Positions 17,267-25,741 of a DNA stretch of 64,000 nucleotides are shown piece after piece. A program made the translations under genes and the position numbers. The first letter of the stretch is position 1; each line of letters begins with the position of its first letter. The stretch comes from DATCJA01 sp963814955 (GTDB lineage Bacteria > Acidobacteriota > Vicinamibacteria > Vicinamibacterales > UBA2999): contig CAWFEX010000002.1 in the NCBI GenBank assembly GCA_963814955.1, positions 124,001 through 188,000 of the forward strand, written 5' to 3'. A model generated the notes under the pieces. The model was not told the DNA's origin. It was given only the letters and a program-made list of their open reading frames with translations, and did not search any database.

Positions 17267-18865
17267 CTAGGTTCTCGGCCCTGCCTCCCTGACCGCCGGC
17301 GCGACATCTTTCTCGAACTGCTTGAAGTTCTGAGCGAACATCGCAGCCAGCTTCCGTGCCTGCTCGTCGTACGCCTGTGGATTGGGCCAGGTGGCGCGGG
17401 GATCGAGAACGGTCTCGGGCACACCCGGGCATGTCGCGGGTATGTCCACGTTGAAAATCGGATGCGGGCGATAGCTCACCTTGTCGAGCTGGCCGCTGAG
17501 CGCCGCCGAAATCATGGCGCGCGTGTGCGCAATCTTCATGCGGCTGCCGACCCCGTACGGTCCACCGGTCCATCCCGTGTTGACGAGCCACACTCTGGCG
17601 TTGTGCTGCTCGATTTTCTTCCCGAGCAGTTGGGCATAAACGTTCGGACTCAGCGGAAGGAATGGCGCGCCGAAACACGTACTGAAAACCGCCTTTGGCT
17701 CCGTCACGCCTTTCTCGGTGCCGGCCACGCGGGCCGTGTAGCCGGAAAGGAAGTGATACATCGCGCGCTCGGGCGTCAACCGCGCAATCGGCGGCAGCAC
17801 GCCGTAGGCATCGGCCGTGAGCATGACGATGTTCTGCGGATGACCAGCCTGACCTGTGAGGATTGCGTTGTCGATGAAGTTGAGAGGATACGAGCCGCGC
17901 GTGTTTTCCGTGAGCGACGCGTCATCCAGATCGAGAACGCGCGTATCGGGGTCCATGACGACGTTCTCGAGCAGCGTTCCAAACCGGCGCGTGGTCGCAT
18001 AAATCTGCGGCTCGGCCTCCGCAGACAGCTTGATGACCTTCGCGTAGCAGCCGCCTTCGAAATTGAACACGCCGCGATCGCTCCACCCGTGCTCGTCGTC
18101 GCCGAGCAGCCGCCGGACCGGATCACTCGACAGCGTCGTCTTTCCGGTGCCTGACAGGCCGAAGAAAAGCGCCGTGTCGCCGTCCTGGCCGACGTTCGCC
18201 GAGCAGTGCATCGAGAGCACGCCCTTCAGTGGCAGCACGTAGTTGAGGATCGTGAAGATCGATTTCTTGATCTCGCCGGCGTAGCTGGTGCCGCCGATCA
18301 GAACCAACCCTTTGCCGAGATGGACGAAGATGAAGCAGTCCGATCGCGATCCGTGCCGGGCAGGGTCGGCCTTGAAATTCGGCGCATCGATGACCGTGAA
18401 CTGCGGTACATGCACGGCCCTCAGCGCCGGATCGTTCTCGGGCAGGAACATGTTTCGCGCGAACAGGTTGTGCCAGGCGAACTCGTTCACAACCCGCACC
18501 GGTACGCGATACGCCGGATCGGCACCTATCCAGGCGTCAAGGACGAAAAGCTCCTTATCCTGGAGATACGCCACCAGGTCGCGGTGCAACGCGTCGAATG
18601 ACGACGGGTCGATGCCGCGATTCAGGTCGCCCCAGTTGATGTGCGGTTCGCTCGAGGGCTCGCGCACAAAGAACTTGTCGTTGGGCGATCGTCCGGTATG
18701 GTGACCTGTCCGGGCAACCAGCGGTCCTTCCGCAGCGATCTGACCTTCGCGTCGCTGGAGAGCGACTTCGGTGAGCACCGGATTACTCAGGTTCCAGTGA
18801 ACCGGGCCTGAGCGAAGAATGCCGGCCGCCTCAAGCCCCCGCGCACGTTCAACTTGAATGGCCAT
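17267..18865 (-). CDS. pckA: Phosphoenolpyruvate carboxykinase (ATP)
   Basis: 532 residues from ATG 18865 (GGAG eight bases upstream); a longer in-frame start adds unconserved residues. Motifs: HTGRSPNDKF near residue 55, the P-loop GLSGTGKTTLS near 236, GDDEHGWSDRGVFNFEGGCYAK, and NTGWTGGPYGVG-RM near 432. Converts oxaloacetate and ATP to PEP and CO2, the entry to gluconeogenesis. Only 4 bp separates its stop from the gatB start. Divergent from the ECF sigma gene. Confidence 0.97.
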   Translation of the reverse strand: MAIQVERARGLEAAGILRSGPVHWNLSNPVLTEVALQRREGQIAAEGPLVARTGHHTGRSPNDKFFVREPSSEPHINWGDLNRGIDPSSFDALHRDLVAYLQDKELFVLDAWIGADPAYRVPVRVVNEFAWHNLFARNMFLPENDPALRAVHVPQFTVIDAPNFKADPARHGSRSDCFIFVHLGKGLVLIGGTSYAGEIKKSIFTILNYVLPLKGVLSMHCSANVGQDGDTALFFGLSGTGKTTLSSDPVRRLLGDDEHGWSDRGVFNFEGGCYAKVIKLSAEAEPQIYATTRRFGTLLENVVMDPDTRVLDLDDASLTENTRGSYPLNFIDNAILTGQAGHPQNIVMLTADAYGVLPPIARLTPERAMYHFLSGYTARVAGTEKGVTEPKAVFSTCFGAPFLPLSPNVYAQLLGKKIEQHNARVWLVNTGWTGGPYGVGSRMKIAHTRAMISAALSGQLDKVSYRPHPIFNVDIPATCPGVPETVLDPRATWPNPQAYDEQARKLAAMFAQNFKQFEKDVAPAVREAGPRT

Positions 18866-18982
18866 AAAGGAACTCCGATGGTAGCGGCCGCGTCGGAACC
18901 AAGTCAACGGGTAAGAGTGCCCTCAACCCGTTTGGAGTATAGTACTTGGACTGGTAAACGCGCCGTTTCAGGCGCCGTATTC

Positions 18983-19633
18983 ATGTCCAGAACGATTCCA
19001 CGGCGAACATCGTCTCCGACGGCTCTGCCAGCGCCCGCACCCCTGCGGTCTCGCGACTCGGAAGTGGCGGCCGAAGTCAAGGCACTGTTCGTCGTCGGGA
19101 AACGTGATGCCGCACGCGAGCGATTCGCCGAGCTCGTCACGCTGCTGCAGCGTCGCGCGGCGCGCATCGCGTATCAATACTTGCGGGACCTGCATGATGC
19201 CGACGAAGCCGTGCAGGATGCATTCGTAAAGGTGTTCACGCACATCACGACCTACCGCGAAGAGCTCCCATTCGAGGTGTGGTTTATCCGGATCCTCGTC
19301 AACCGGTGTCTCGATCTGCAGAAGGCTCGCTCCCGCCGTCTTCGATGGACGGTGCCAGCCTCATCTTCTTCAGGTCAGACGCTTACCCCGGAGCCCGTAG
19401 CTCCACAGCAGACACCCGAAGAGCGGCTGCTGTCGAGCGAACGCGGGCAACGGATTATGGCGGCAGTCGATCAGCTCCCCGAACGACAGCGGCTCGTGTT
19501 CACTCTCTGTCAGATTGCCGAGCAGACCACGAACGAAGTCAGCCAGACGCTGGGCGTCAGCGAGGCGACGGTTCGTGTCCACCTGTTTCGGGCCGTTCGG
19601 AAGCTGCGCGGCTTGCTGGCGCGTGAGCGATGA
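18983..19633 (+). CDS. ECF-type RNA polymerase sigma factor
   Basis: 216 residues from ATG 18983. Region 2: RIAYQYLRDLHDADEAVQDAFVKVFTHITTYR, with WFIRILVNRCLD. Region 4: AVDQLPERQRLVFTLCQIAEQTTNEVSQTLGVSEATVRVHLFRAVRKLR. An Arg/Ser-rich linker joins them. It directs transcription of an unknown regulon and is followed by its anti-sigma gene with a four-base overlap. The N-terminal 30 residues are low-complexity and the exact start is uncertain. Confidence 0.9.
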   Translation: MSRTIPRRTSSPTALPAPAPLRSRDSEVAAEVKALFVVGKRDAARERFAELVTLLQRRAARIAYQYLRDLHDADEAVQDAFVKVFTHITTYREELPFEVWFIRILVNRCLDLQKARSRRLRWTVPASSSSGQTLTPEPVAPQQTPEERLLSSERGQRIMAAVDQLPERQRLVFTLCQIAEQTTNEVSQTLGVSEATVRVHLFRAVRKLRGLLARER

Positions 19634-20214
19634 AGATGCGCAACGGTCATCTGTCGGACGATCGGCTCATTGACGTGTACCTGGACGAAGCGCCGTTCGC
19701 GGCCGAACGACAGCACCTCGACGACTGTCCGGCCTGCGCGCAACGCAGCGCGGCGCTGCTGCGCATGTTGTCCGATGTGACCACTGTGGCGACAGCAGAG
19801 GCCGACGCCGTGTTCAGCGCGGACCGCCTGGCGAAACAGCGAGCGCGGATTCTTCACCGACTCGACCAGGACGGACGACCCGGCCGCGTCATTACGTTCC
19901 CCGCTCACTCCGTTCATGGGCCGTCGCTACGCGCCCGTCCGGGCATGCGTTGGATTGCAGGTGCCGCCGCGGCCGGACTCCTTATCGGCGTGCTCGCCGG
20001 ACATCTCGTGCACGTCGTGCCGTATCAGTGGAGAGTCGCTCCGGCGCAGTCCGTGCTTCAGCCGGCAGGAGCAACACTGCAAGCGGTGTCGACCACGATG
20101 TCAGAAGAAGAGTTTCTCGGACTACTGGAAGTCGCCATCGAAGGCACCGGCGGCGCTTCGCTGCGCCCGCTTGACGACATGACGCCGCGCGTCTGGGACG
20201 TCGCGACGCAGTAG
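19630..20214 (+). CDS. Membrane anti-sigma factor with zinc-finger-like N-terminus
   Basis: 194 residues, starting inside the sigma stop codon (ATGA). The N-terminus has LSDDRLIDVYLDE and HLDDCPAC, the zf-HC2/ZAS pattern of anti-ECF factors. One membrane span lies at about residues 106-126 (MRWIAGAAAAGLLIGVLAG), followed by a short periplasmic tail. It would hold the sigma factor at the membrane until a signal arrives. Its TAG stop overlaps the GTG proposed as the ispH start. Confidence 0.85.
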   Translation: MKMRNGHLSDDRLIDVYLDEAPFAAERQHLDDCPACAQRSAALLRMLSDVTTVATAEADAVFSADRLAKQRARILHRLDQDGRPGRVITFPAHSVHGPSLRARPGMRWIAGAAAAGLLIGVLAGHLVHVVPYQWRVAPAQSVLQPAGATLQAVSTTMSEEEFLGLLEVAIEGTGGASLRPLDDMTPRVWDVATQ

Positions 20215-21393
20215 TGCCCCCGCTGATTTTCCGCAAAGGCCTCGATCTCAAGCACGAGGTCGCCGGCGTCCTGGCCGAGAGCTATCACAGCGATCTCATC
20301 GAGGCAATCAAGCAGCGCCGACTTCCAATACACCTCCGGACGCATCACTGTTCACCTCGCTCGTGAATTCGGCTTCTGTTACGGAGTGGACCGCGCCGTC
20401 GATTACGCATACCAGGCCCGGCGGCGCTTTCCGCAACGTACGGTCTATCTGACCGGCGAGATTATTCACAACCCGCATGTGAACGCCGAATTGCGCGCTC
20501 AGGGGATTCGCTTCCTCACCGACGCGGGGGAATCGCTCGACCGTGTCACACCCGCCGACGTCGTCATTCTGCCGGCGTTTGGAGTGACGATCGAGCTCCT
20601 TGCCGATCTTCAGGAACGCGGGTGCATCCTCGTCGACACCACGTGCGGATCGGTGCTGAACGTCTGGAAGAACGTGAAGCGGTACGCGGAGGAAGGCTTT
20701 ACTTCAATCATTCACGGCAAGTACTGGCACGAGGAGACACGGGCCACCGCGTCACAGGCGCTTCATGCCGGCAGCGGCCGGTACCTGATCGTGCTCGATC
20801 GCGAAGAGGCCGGGATCGTATGCGATTACATTCGCGCCGGCGACAATCCCGCGGCGTTTCTCGCCCGATTCGATCGCGCCACGTCGCCGGGATTCGATCC
20901 TGACCGCGACCTGCAGCGCATCGGCTGCGCCAACCAGACGACGATGCTCAGCTCGGAGTCGCTCGAAGTGGGTGAGATGCTCAAGGGGGCGATGCGCAGC
21001 CGGCACGGTGAACGGGGCCTGCTGGAGCGCTTTCGCGCCTTCGACACCATCTGCAGCGCGACGCAGGACCGGCAGGATGCGGTCAAGATACTGCTCGACG
21101 AACAGAAAGTAGACCTGATGGTCGTGATTGGCGGCCTCAACAGCAGCAACACGTGCAACCTGGCGCGAATCTGCGCCCTCCAGGTGCCCACCTATCACAT
21201 TGCGGATCCGGAAGGTCTGCTCTCAGGAATGGCGATCCGCCACAAGCCGGTTGGACGGCCGGAAGAGGTCACGACGACCAACTGGCTGCCGCCGGGCAAG
21301 GTGACGATCGGCCTGACGTCCGGCGCTTCGACGCCCGACAACCTCGTGGATGCGGCAATCCGGCGACTGGATCGAATCGCGAACGCCGGGTAG
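20214..21393 (+). CDS. ispH: 4-hydroxy-3-methylbut-2-enyl diphosphate reductase (IspH/LytB), frameshifted
   Basis: The last enzyme of the MEP isoprenoid pathway, a [4Fe-4S] protein. The N-terminal 34 codons (from GTG 20214: FRKGLDLKHEVAGVLAESYH) are in one frame; from about 20317 the conserved text ADFQYTSGRITVHLAREFGFCYGVDRAV continues in the next frame to the stop at 21393. Dropping one base near 20316 (CAGCGCC) joins them. Without this, the first start in the main frame (GTG 20386) would lose the first cluster cysteine (GFCYG). The other two cysteines are seen in TTCGSV and NSSNTCNLARI. About 392 residues, the long IspH form. Confidence 0.92.
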
Positions 21394-21432
21394 TAGCTAG
21401 TCTGAATCCGGTGACGCGACCGAATGACGGCG

Positions 21433-21681
21433 CTAATTCGATCCCGTCTCCGGCTCAATCGTGATGCGGACCCGCTGACCCACCCGGGAGCGCATGTAGG
21501 CGTGAAGCTCGCTGCCGGGCTTGACGACGATCATGGTCTGGTTATCGATCGCGAAGTAGCCTTCCTGCGCCTCCTGGTCGGTGGCGCCGACGCGACCTCG
21601 CAGCGTGAATCCCTGCTGCGCGAGGGCGACTCCGGCCACCAGCAGGGCAAGTATCATGAGTATGACCACCAGTCGTCTCAT
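21433..21681 (-). CDS. Small secreted protein of unknown function
   Basis: 82 residues from the ATG at 21681 (GAGG nine bases upstream; ATG 21690 is an alternative). Signal peptide about 1-21 (RRLVVILMILALLVAGVALAQ). The mature part (GFTLRGRVGATDQEAQEGYFAIDNQTMIVV, then RVGQRVRITIEPETG) looks like a small beta-barrel or OB-like domain that could bind a ligand or modify surface properties. No family name recognised. Divergent from the CpxP-like gene. Confidence 0.65.
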   Translation of the reverse strand: MRRLVVILMILALLVAGVALAQQGFTLRGRVGATDQEAQEGYFAIDNQTMIVVKPGSELHAYMRSRVGQRVRITIEPETGSN

Positions 21682-21888
21682 CGTCGCCATCCTCGGCGTA
21701 AAATACCGCCACTGCAGGTTACGGCTACCCGGCTGAGCGACCGGGTGCGACCCTGCTATCTTCCAGCCACGCGCGCAATCCATATGCCACGCACCGCTTG
21801 CAGCCGAAACCCATGGTATTGGTATTACTTGCAGCCAGATCCAGTAAACAGGTCTGGCAGGCCAACCGTATTGTCGGACAGGTCACCC

Positions 21889-22317
21889 ATGAAAGTCTCG
21901 AAAATACTGATCCGGTCGGGCGCCCTTGTCACCCTGGTGATTCTGGCGGGTGCGCCAGTTCTGGCGCAGCGCGGTAAGTGGTGGCAGGACGAGCAGTTCC
22001 GCCGCGAGCTCGCTCTGACCGTCGAGCAAAGCGCCCGGCTCGAGGCGATCTTCCAGAAGACCCAGCCGACACTGCGCGAGCGCATGGACAGCTTGAACCG
22101 GGCGGAAGAGCAGCTCGATCGGCTTATCGAGAAAGGCGATGATGCGTCCGTGCTCGAGTACGTGGGAATCGTCGAAACGGCCCGTTCGGAGCTGAACAAG
22201 ACACGCACGATGATGCTGTTGCGGATGCGGCGCACCTTGACGGCCGATCAGTGGGCCAAGTTCACCGCGCTGGCCGAGGAACGCAACAACCGGGATCGCA
22301 GTCGCCGCCAGCGCTGA
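21889..22317 (+). CDS. CpxP/Spy-like periplasmic protein
   Basis: 142 residues from ATG 21889. Signal peptide about 1-24 (LVTLVILAGAPVLAQ). The mature part is all helical and charged: KWWQDEQFRRELALTVEQSARLEAIFQ, then RERMDSLNRAEEQLDRLI and MLLRMRRTLTADQWAKFTALAEER. Helical hairpins of this kind with an LTxxQ-like motif (LTADQ) are typical of CpxP/Spy-type chaperones, which often precede efflux operons. The RND operon starts 33 bp downstream, so co-transcription is likely. Confidence 0.78.
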   Translation: MKVSKILIRSGALVTLVILAGAPVLAQRGKWWQDEQFRRELALTVEQSARLEAIFQKTQPTLRERMDSLNRAEEQLDRLIEKGDDASVLEYVGIVETARSELNKTRTMMLLRMRRTLTADQWAKFTALAEERNNRDRSRRQR

Positions 22318-22350
22318 TTCGCTGATTCGATCACTTTCAGGAAACTTCAT

Positions 22351-24175
22351 ATGTCTGTTGTGCAGTTTGACGCCAATCGACCGTCCGCGCGTTTGATTCG
22401 ACCGTCTGCCCTGGCGACGCTGGTTCTGCTGGTGATCCCGGCAATGTCGTTTGCCCAGGATACGGCCGAGCAGACCCGTCTCGCCGACATTGCACGTGTC
22501 GCCGCCCAGCGATTCATCGCCGCGCGCACCGAGGCAGAACAGACGCGACCCACAGCGCCTCAGGCGCCTCCTGGTACGCTCGCAGATCTGACGCTGGAAG
22601 AAGCAACGACGCGGGCGCTCGAACGCAACCTCGAGCTGGCTGTCGAGCGTCTGAATCCGCAAACCTTCGACCTCACGATTGCACGCCTCCGGGCGGCGTA
22701 TCACCCCATCGCCACGTCGACGTTCCTCCAGCGCGCCGTCGTGCAGCCGCCCACCAACCAGCTGAACGGCGGCAACATCGTGCAGAACGACACGACCGAC
22801 TACAACGCCGGCATCTTTCAGGCGCTGCCGTGGGGCGGCGGTGATGTGTCCTTCCAGTTCAACAACCGGAAGCAGGTGACATCGAACATCTTCGCCAACT
22901 TCAATCCGACCTACACATCCAACTTCAACCTCACGCTCACTCAGCCGCTGTTGCGCGGATTTCTCATCGACAACAACCGGCAGCAGCTCCGCGTCACGGC
23001 GATCAATCGCGAGATTTCAGAAATCCAGCTCCGCGGGACGATCGCGGCGACGCTCTCGGACGTGCGGAACGCTTACTGGGAATTGCTGTACGCCATCGAG
23101 GCCATGGAGGTTGCTCGCGGATCGCTGACGCTGGCGGAACGGCTCGTGGAAGACAACCAGACGCGGGTGGAGATCGGTACGATGGCCCCTCTCGACGTCG
23201 TGCAGGCGCAGGCAGAAGCCGCTACGCGTCGTCAGGCGGTGGCGCAGGCCGAGGCGACGTGGCGCACGGCCGAGCTCAGCCTGAAGCGTCTCATCGTCGG
23301 CGGCACCGATGATCCACTCTGGCGGGCGGCACTCAATCCGGTCGATCAGCCAATCTTCGCGCCCGAGGCGCTCGACGTCGAAGGCGCCGTGCGCCAGGCG
23401 TTGCAGAACCGGTCGGATCTGGAGCAGGCCCGCCGTCAGATTCAGGGAAACAACACCACGCTGGAGTTCATGCGGAACGAGACCCTTCCGAACATCGACC
23501 TCCTTGCCACGTATGGCGCGCAAGGCCTCGGCGGCACGCAGTTCATTCGTCAGGGCACCGGGCTGGGCAGTACCGGTGATCGGCACGGTCCCGGGCGGTT
23601 ATGCCGACGCCCTGCGCACGTTGACCGGGATCAGCTATCCGACGTGGAACTTCCAGTTGAACCTGTCGTACCCGCTTGGCTCCAGCGCCGCGGCCGCCAA
23701 TTACGCACGCGCACGCATCCAGCTGAACCAGTCCACGGCACAGCTGAGGGCTCTCGAGCTGCAGGTAGCCACTGAAGTTACCAACGCCGCCCTCCAGGTC
23801 GAGAGCAGCTTGACGCGATACGAGACCGCGACGGTAGCGCGGCAACTCGCCGAAACGCGTCTCCAGGCGGAACAAAGCCGCTTCGAAGTCGGACTGTCCA
23901 CCAACTTCTTCGTCGTGCAGGCACAGCGCGATCTCGCAACTTCTCAGAATTCCGAGCTGAGAGCGCTCCTCGATTATCGGCGAGCCCGTGTCGACTTCCA
24001 GCGCGTGCAGGAAGCGCCGGGTGCGCGAGGCGGCGGTGTCACCTCGCTCAACGCCGGCGGCGGCGGTGGAGGAGGAGACGTCAATGCCGGCGGTGCCGGC
24101 GCCGCCGGGGGTGGGTTTGACGCCGGCGGCTTTGGCGGAGGCGGCTTCGGCGGCGTTGGGGGCGGCCGGAATTAG
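22351..24175 (+). CDS. TolC-family outer-membrane efflux protein, frameshifted
   Basis: About 608 residues over two frames. The first frame (from ATG 22351) has a signal peptide and TolC-type helices (TLEEATTRALERNLELAVERL near residue 88, VRNAYWELLYAIEAMEVARGSL, VVQAQAEAATRRQAVAQAE). It breaks near 23565-23575 after the QGTGLG segment; homology resumes in the next frame with VPVIGTVPGGYADALRTLTG and ends at 24175 after LETRLQAEQSRFEVGLSTNFFVVQAQRDL-like helices. One extra base explains the break. The C-terminal 45 residues are almost all Gly/Ala, unusual for TolC. First gene of the RND operon. Confidence 0.9.
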
Positions 24176-24179
24176 GACA

Positions 24180-24236
24180 ATGAAAAAAATCATCGTGGCG
24201 ACTGCGGCCGCCGGTGGCGGAAGTTCAGGGACATGA
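24180..24236 (+). CDS. 18-residue leader ORF overlapping the adaptor start
   Basis: ATG 24180 follows AGGA closely and encodes MKKIIVATAAAGGGSSGT, ending TGA inside the ATGA of the adaptor start. Its first residues resemble the adaptor start (MKKFVV). It may serve translational coupling between tolC and the adaptor, or be a relic of a duplicated gene start. Not in a known family. Confidence 0.4.
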   Translation: MKKIIVATAAAGGGSSGT

Positions 24237-25682
24237 AGAAATTCGTCGTGATTGGCGTGGTGATTGCCGCTGCTGTCGGCCTGGCTGCGTACGCAGGCTG
24301 GTTCAGCCGCGATCCGGCGGCGGCCCAGACGCCCAATGGAGCGGGGGCCGATGCCGGAGGCGGCCGGCGTGGCAGCGGCGCCGGACGTGAGGGATTCGGC
24401 GGTGGACGTGGTGGCCGAGGTGGTACTGGCCCGATGACCGTTGAAACCGCGACAGCCACTCGCGGGTCGGTCGCTCAGCAGCTCGTCGTTGTCGGTAACC
24501 TGATTGGTGATGCGACGGTCGCGGTCGTACCTCGCGCGGCCGGCCGGCTCGAAGCGATCTACGTACGACTCGGCGACCCGGTGAAACGCGGTCAGCGGAT
24601 CGCGAAGATCGAGGATTTCGAGCTTCAGGAACAGGTCAAACAGCAAGAGGCCGGTCTCGAGGTGTCGCGTGCCACGATTCGTCAACGCGAAGCCGACCTG
24701 CAGCTCGCGGAAACCAACGCGGAACGCTCCCGCAACCTGTTCGAGCGGCAGCTTCTGCCGAAGCAGACCCTCGACGACACCGAGGCACGCTACCAGGCCG
24801 CCGTCGCGCAGCTCGACCTCGCGCGCGCCCAGAACACACAGTCGTCAGCGCGGCTGGACGAGTTGCGGATCAATCTGGCCAACACCGTGGTCGTCTCACC
24901 GGTCAACGGCTTCGTCGCGCGTCGTGGCGTCGACCCTGGCGCATCCGTCGGTCAGAATGCCGCCATCGTCGATGTCGTGGACATCAGCCGCGTCCGGCTG
25001 GTCGCCAACATCGTTGAAAAGGATTTGAGCCAAATCCAAGCGGGCGACATGACCCGGGTCGAAGTCGATGCGTACCCCGGCGAGGTTTTCACTGGTCGGA
25101 TCGCACGTCTCGCGCCGGTCCTCGATCCGGCGACTCGGTACTGCGCCGATCGAGGTCGAAATTCCGAACCCGGGTTTCAGGTTGAAGCCGGGCATGTATG
25201 CTCGCGTGACGGTCACTACTGACGAACGGAAGGACGCGCTCGTCGTACCGACCAACGCCGTCGTCGACTATACGGGACGGCGCGGCGTGTTCGTAGCATC
25301 CGGCGACAGCACGGTGTCCTTCAGACCGGTCCGCGTCGGCATCGAAGAGAGCGAACAGATTGAGATTCTCGACGGTGTTGCCGAGGGCGACCGCGTGGTC
25401 ACAACTGGTGCGGCGGGTCTCCGGGACGGCGACCGTGTCGTGCTCGCGGATGACTCGGCCGGACGCCGCGGTGACGGCGAGGGTACGGCGGGGCCTCCGG
25501 GCGACCGTGAAGGCCCGCCGACAGATCGGCAGGGCAAGGCCGCCGATGCACCGCGCGCGGGTGCCGCTGGAGCCGTTTCGTCGGACCGCCAGTTCGGCGG
25601 TGCCGCGGCTGGCGGCGAGAATGCCGGACGCCGCGGGCTTGGAGGCAGGCGCGGACAGCGTCCTGCCACGGCGACACCTTGA
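24233..25682 (+). CDS. RND efflux periplasmic adaptor (HlyD/AcrA type), frameshifted
   Basis: About 482 residues. N-terminal membrane anchor (VVIGVVIAAAVGLAAYAG), then a Gly/Arg-rich stretch (about residues 37-62), then the biotinyl-lipoyl and coiled-coil hairpin domains (VVPRAAGRLEAIYVRLGDPVKRGQ; FERQLLPKQTLDD; VVSPVNGFVARRGVDPG). The frame breaks at 25139: after DPATR the next frame reads TAPIEVEIPNPGF and goes to 25682. One extra T at 25139 explains it. The tail (from about residue 405) is again Gly/Arg-rich. Bridges the pump and the TolC-like protein. Confidence 0.9.
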
Positions 25683-25699
25683 AAAAGATTGGAGTGTAG

Positions 25700-25721
25700 G
25701 GGCCGACCTTAAGGTCGGCCC
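25700..25721. repeat. Perfect 22-bp palindrome GGGCCGACCTTAAGGTCGGCCC
   Basis: Perfect self-complementary element between adaptor and pump genes, flanked by GTAG on the left and CACTAC on the right. Same CCTTAAGG core as at 59626. It lies inside an operon, so it may stabilise or attenuate the transcript. Confidence 0.85.
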
Positions 25722-25741
25722 ACTACTTCGCGGAGAGTGTG

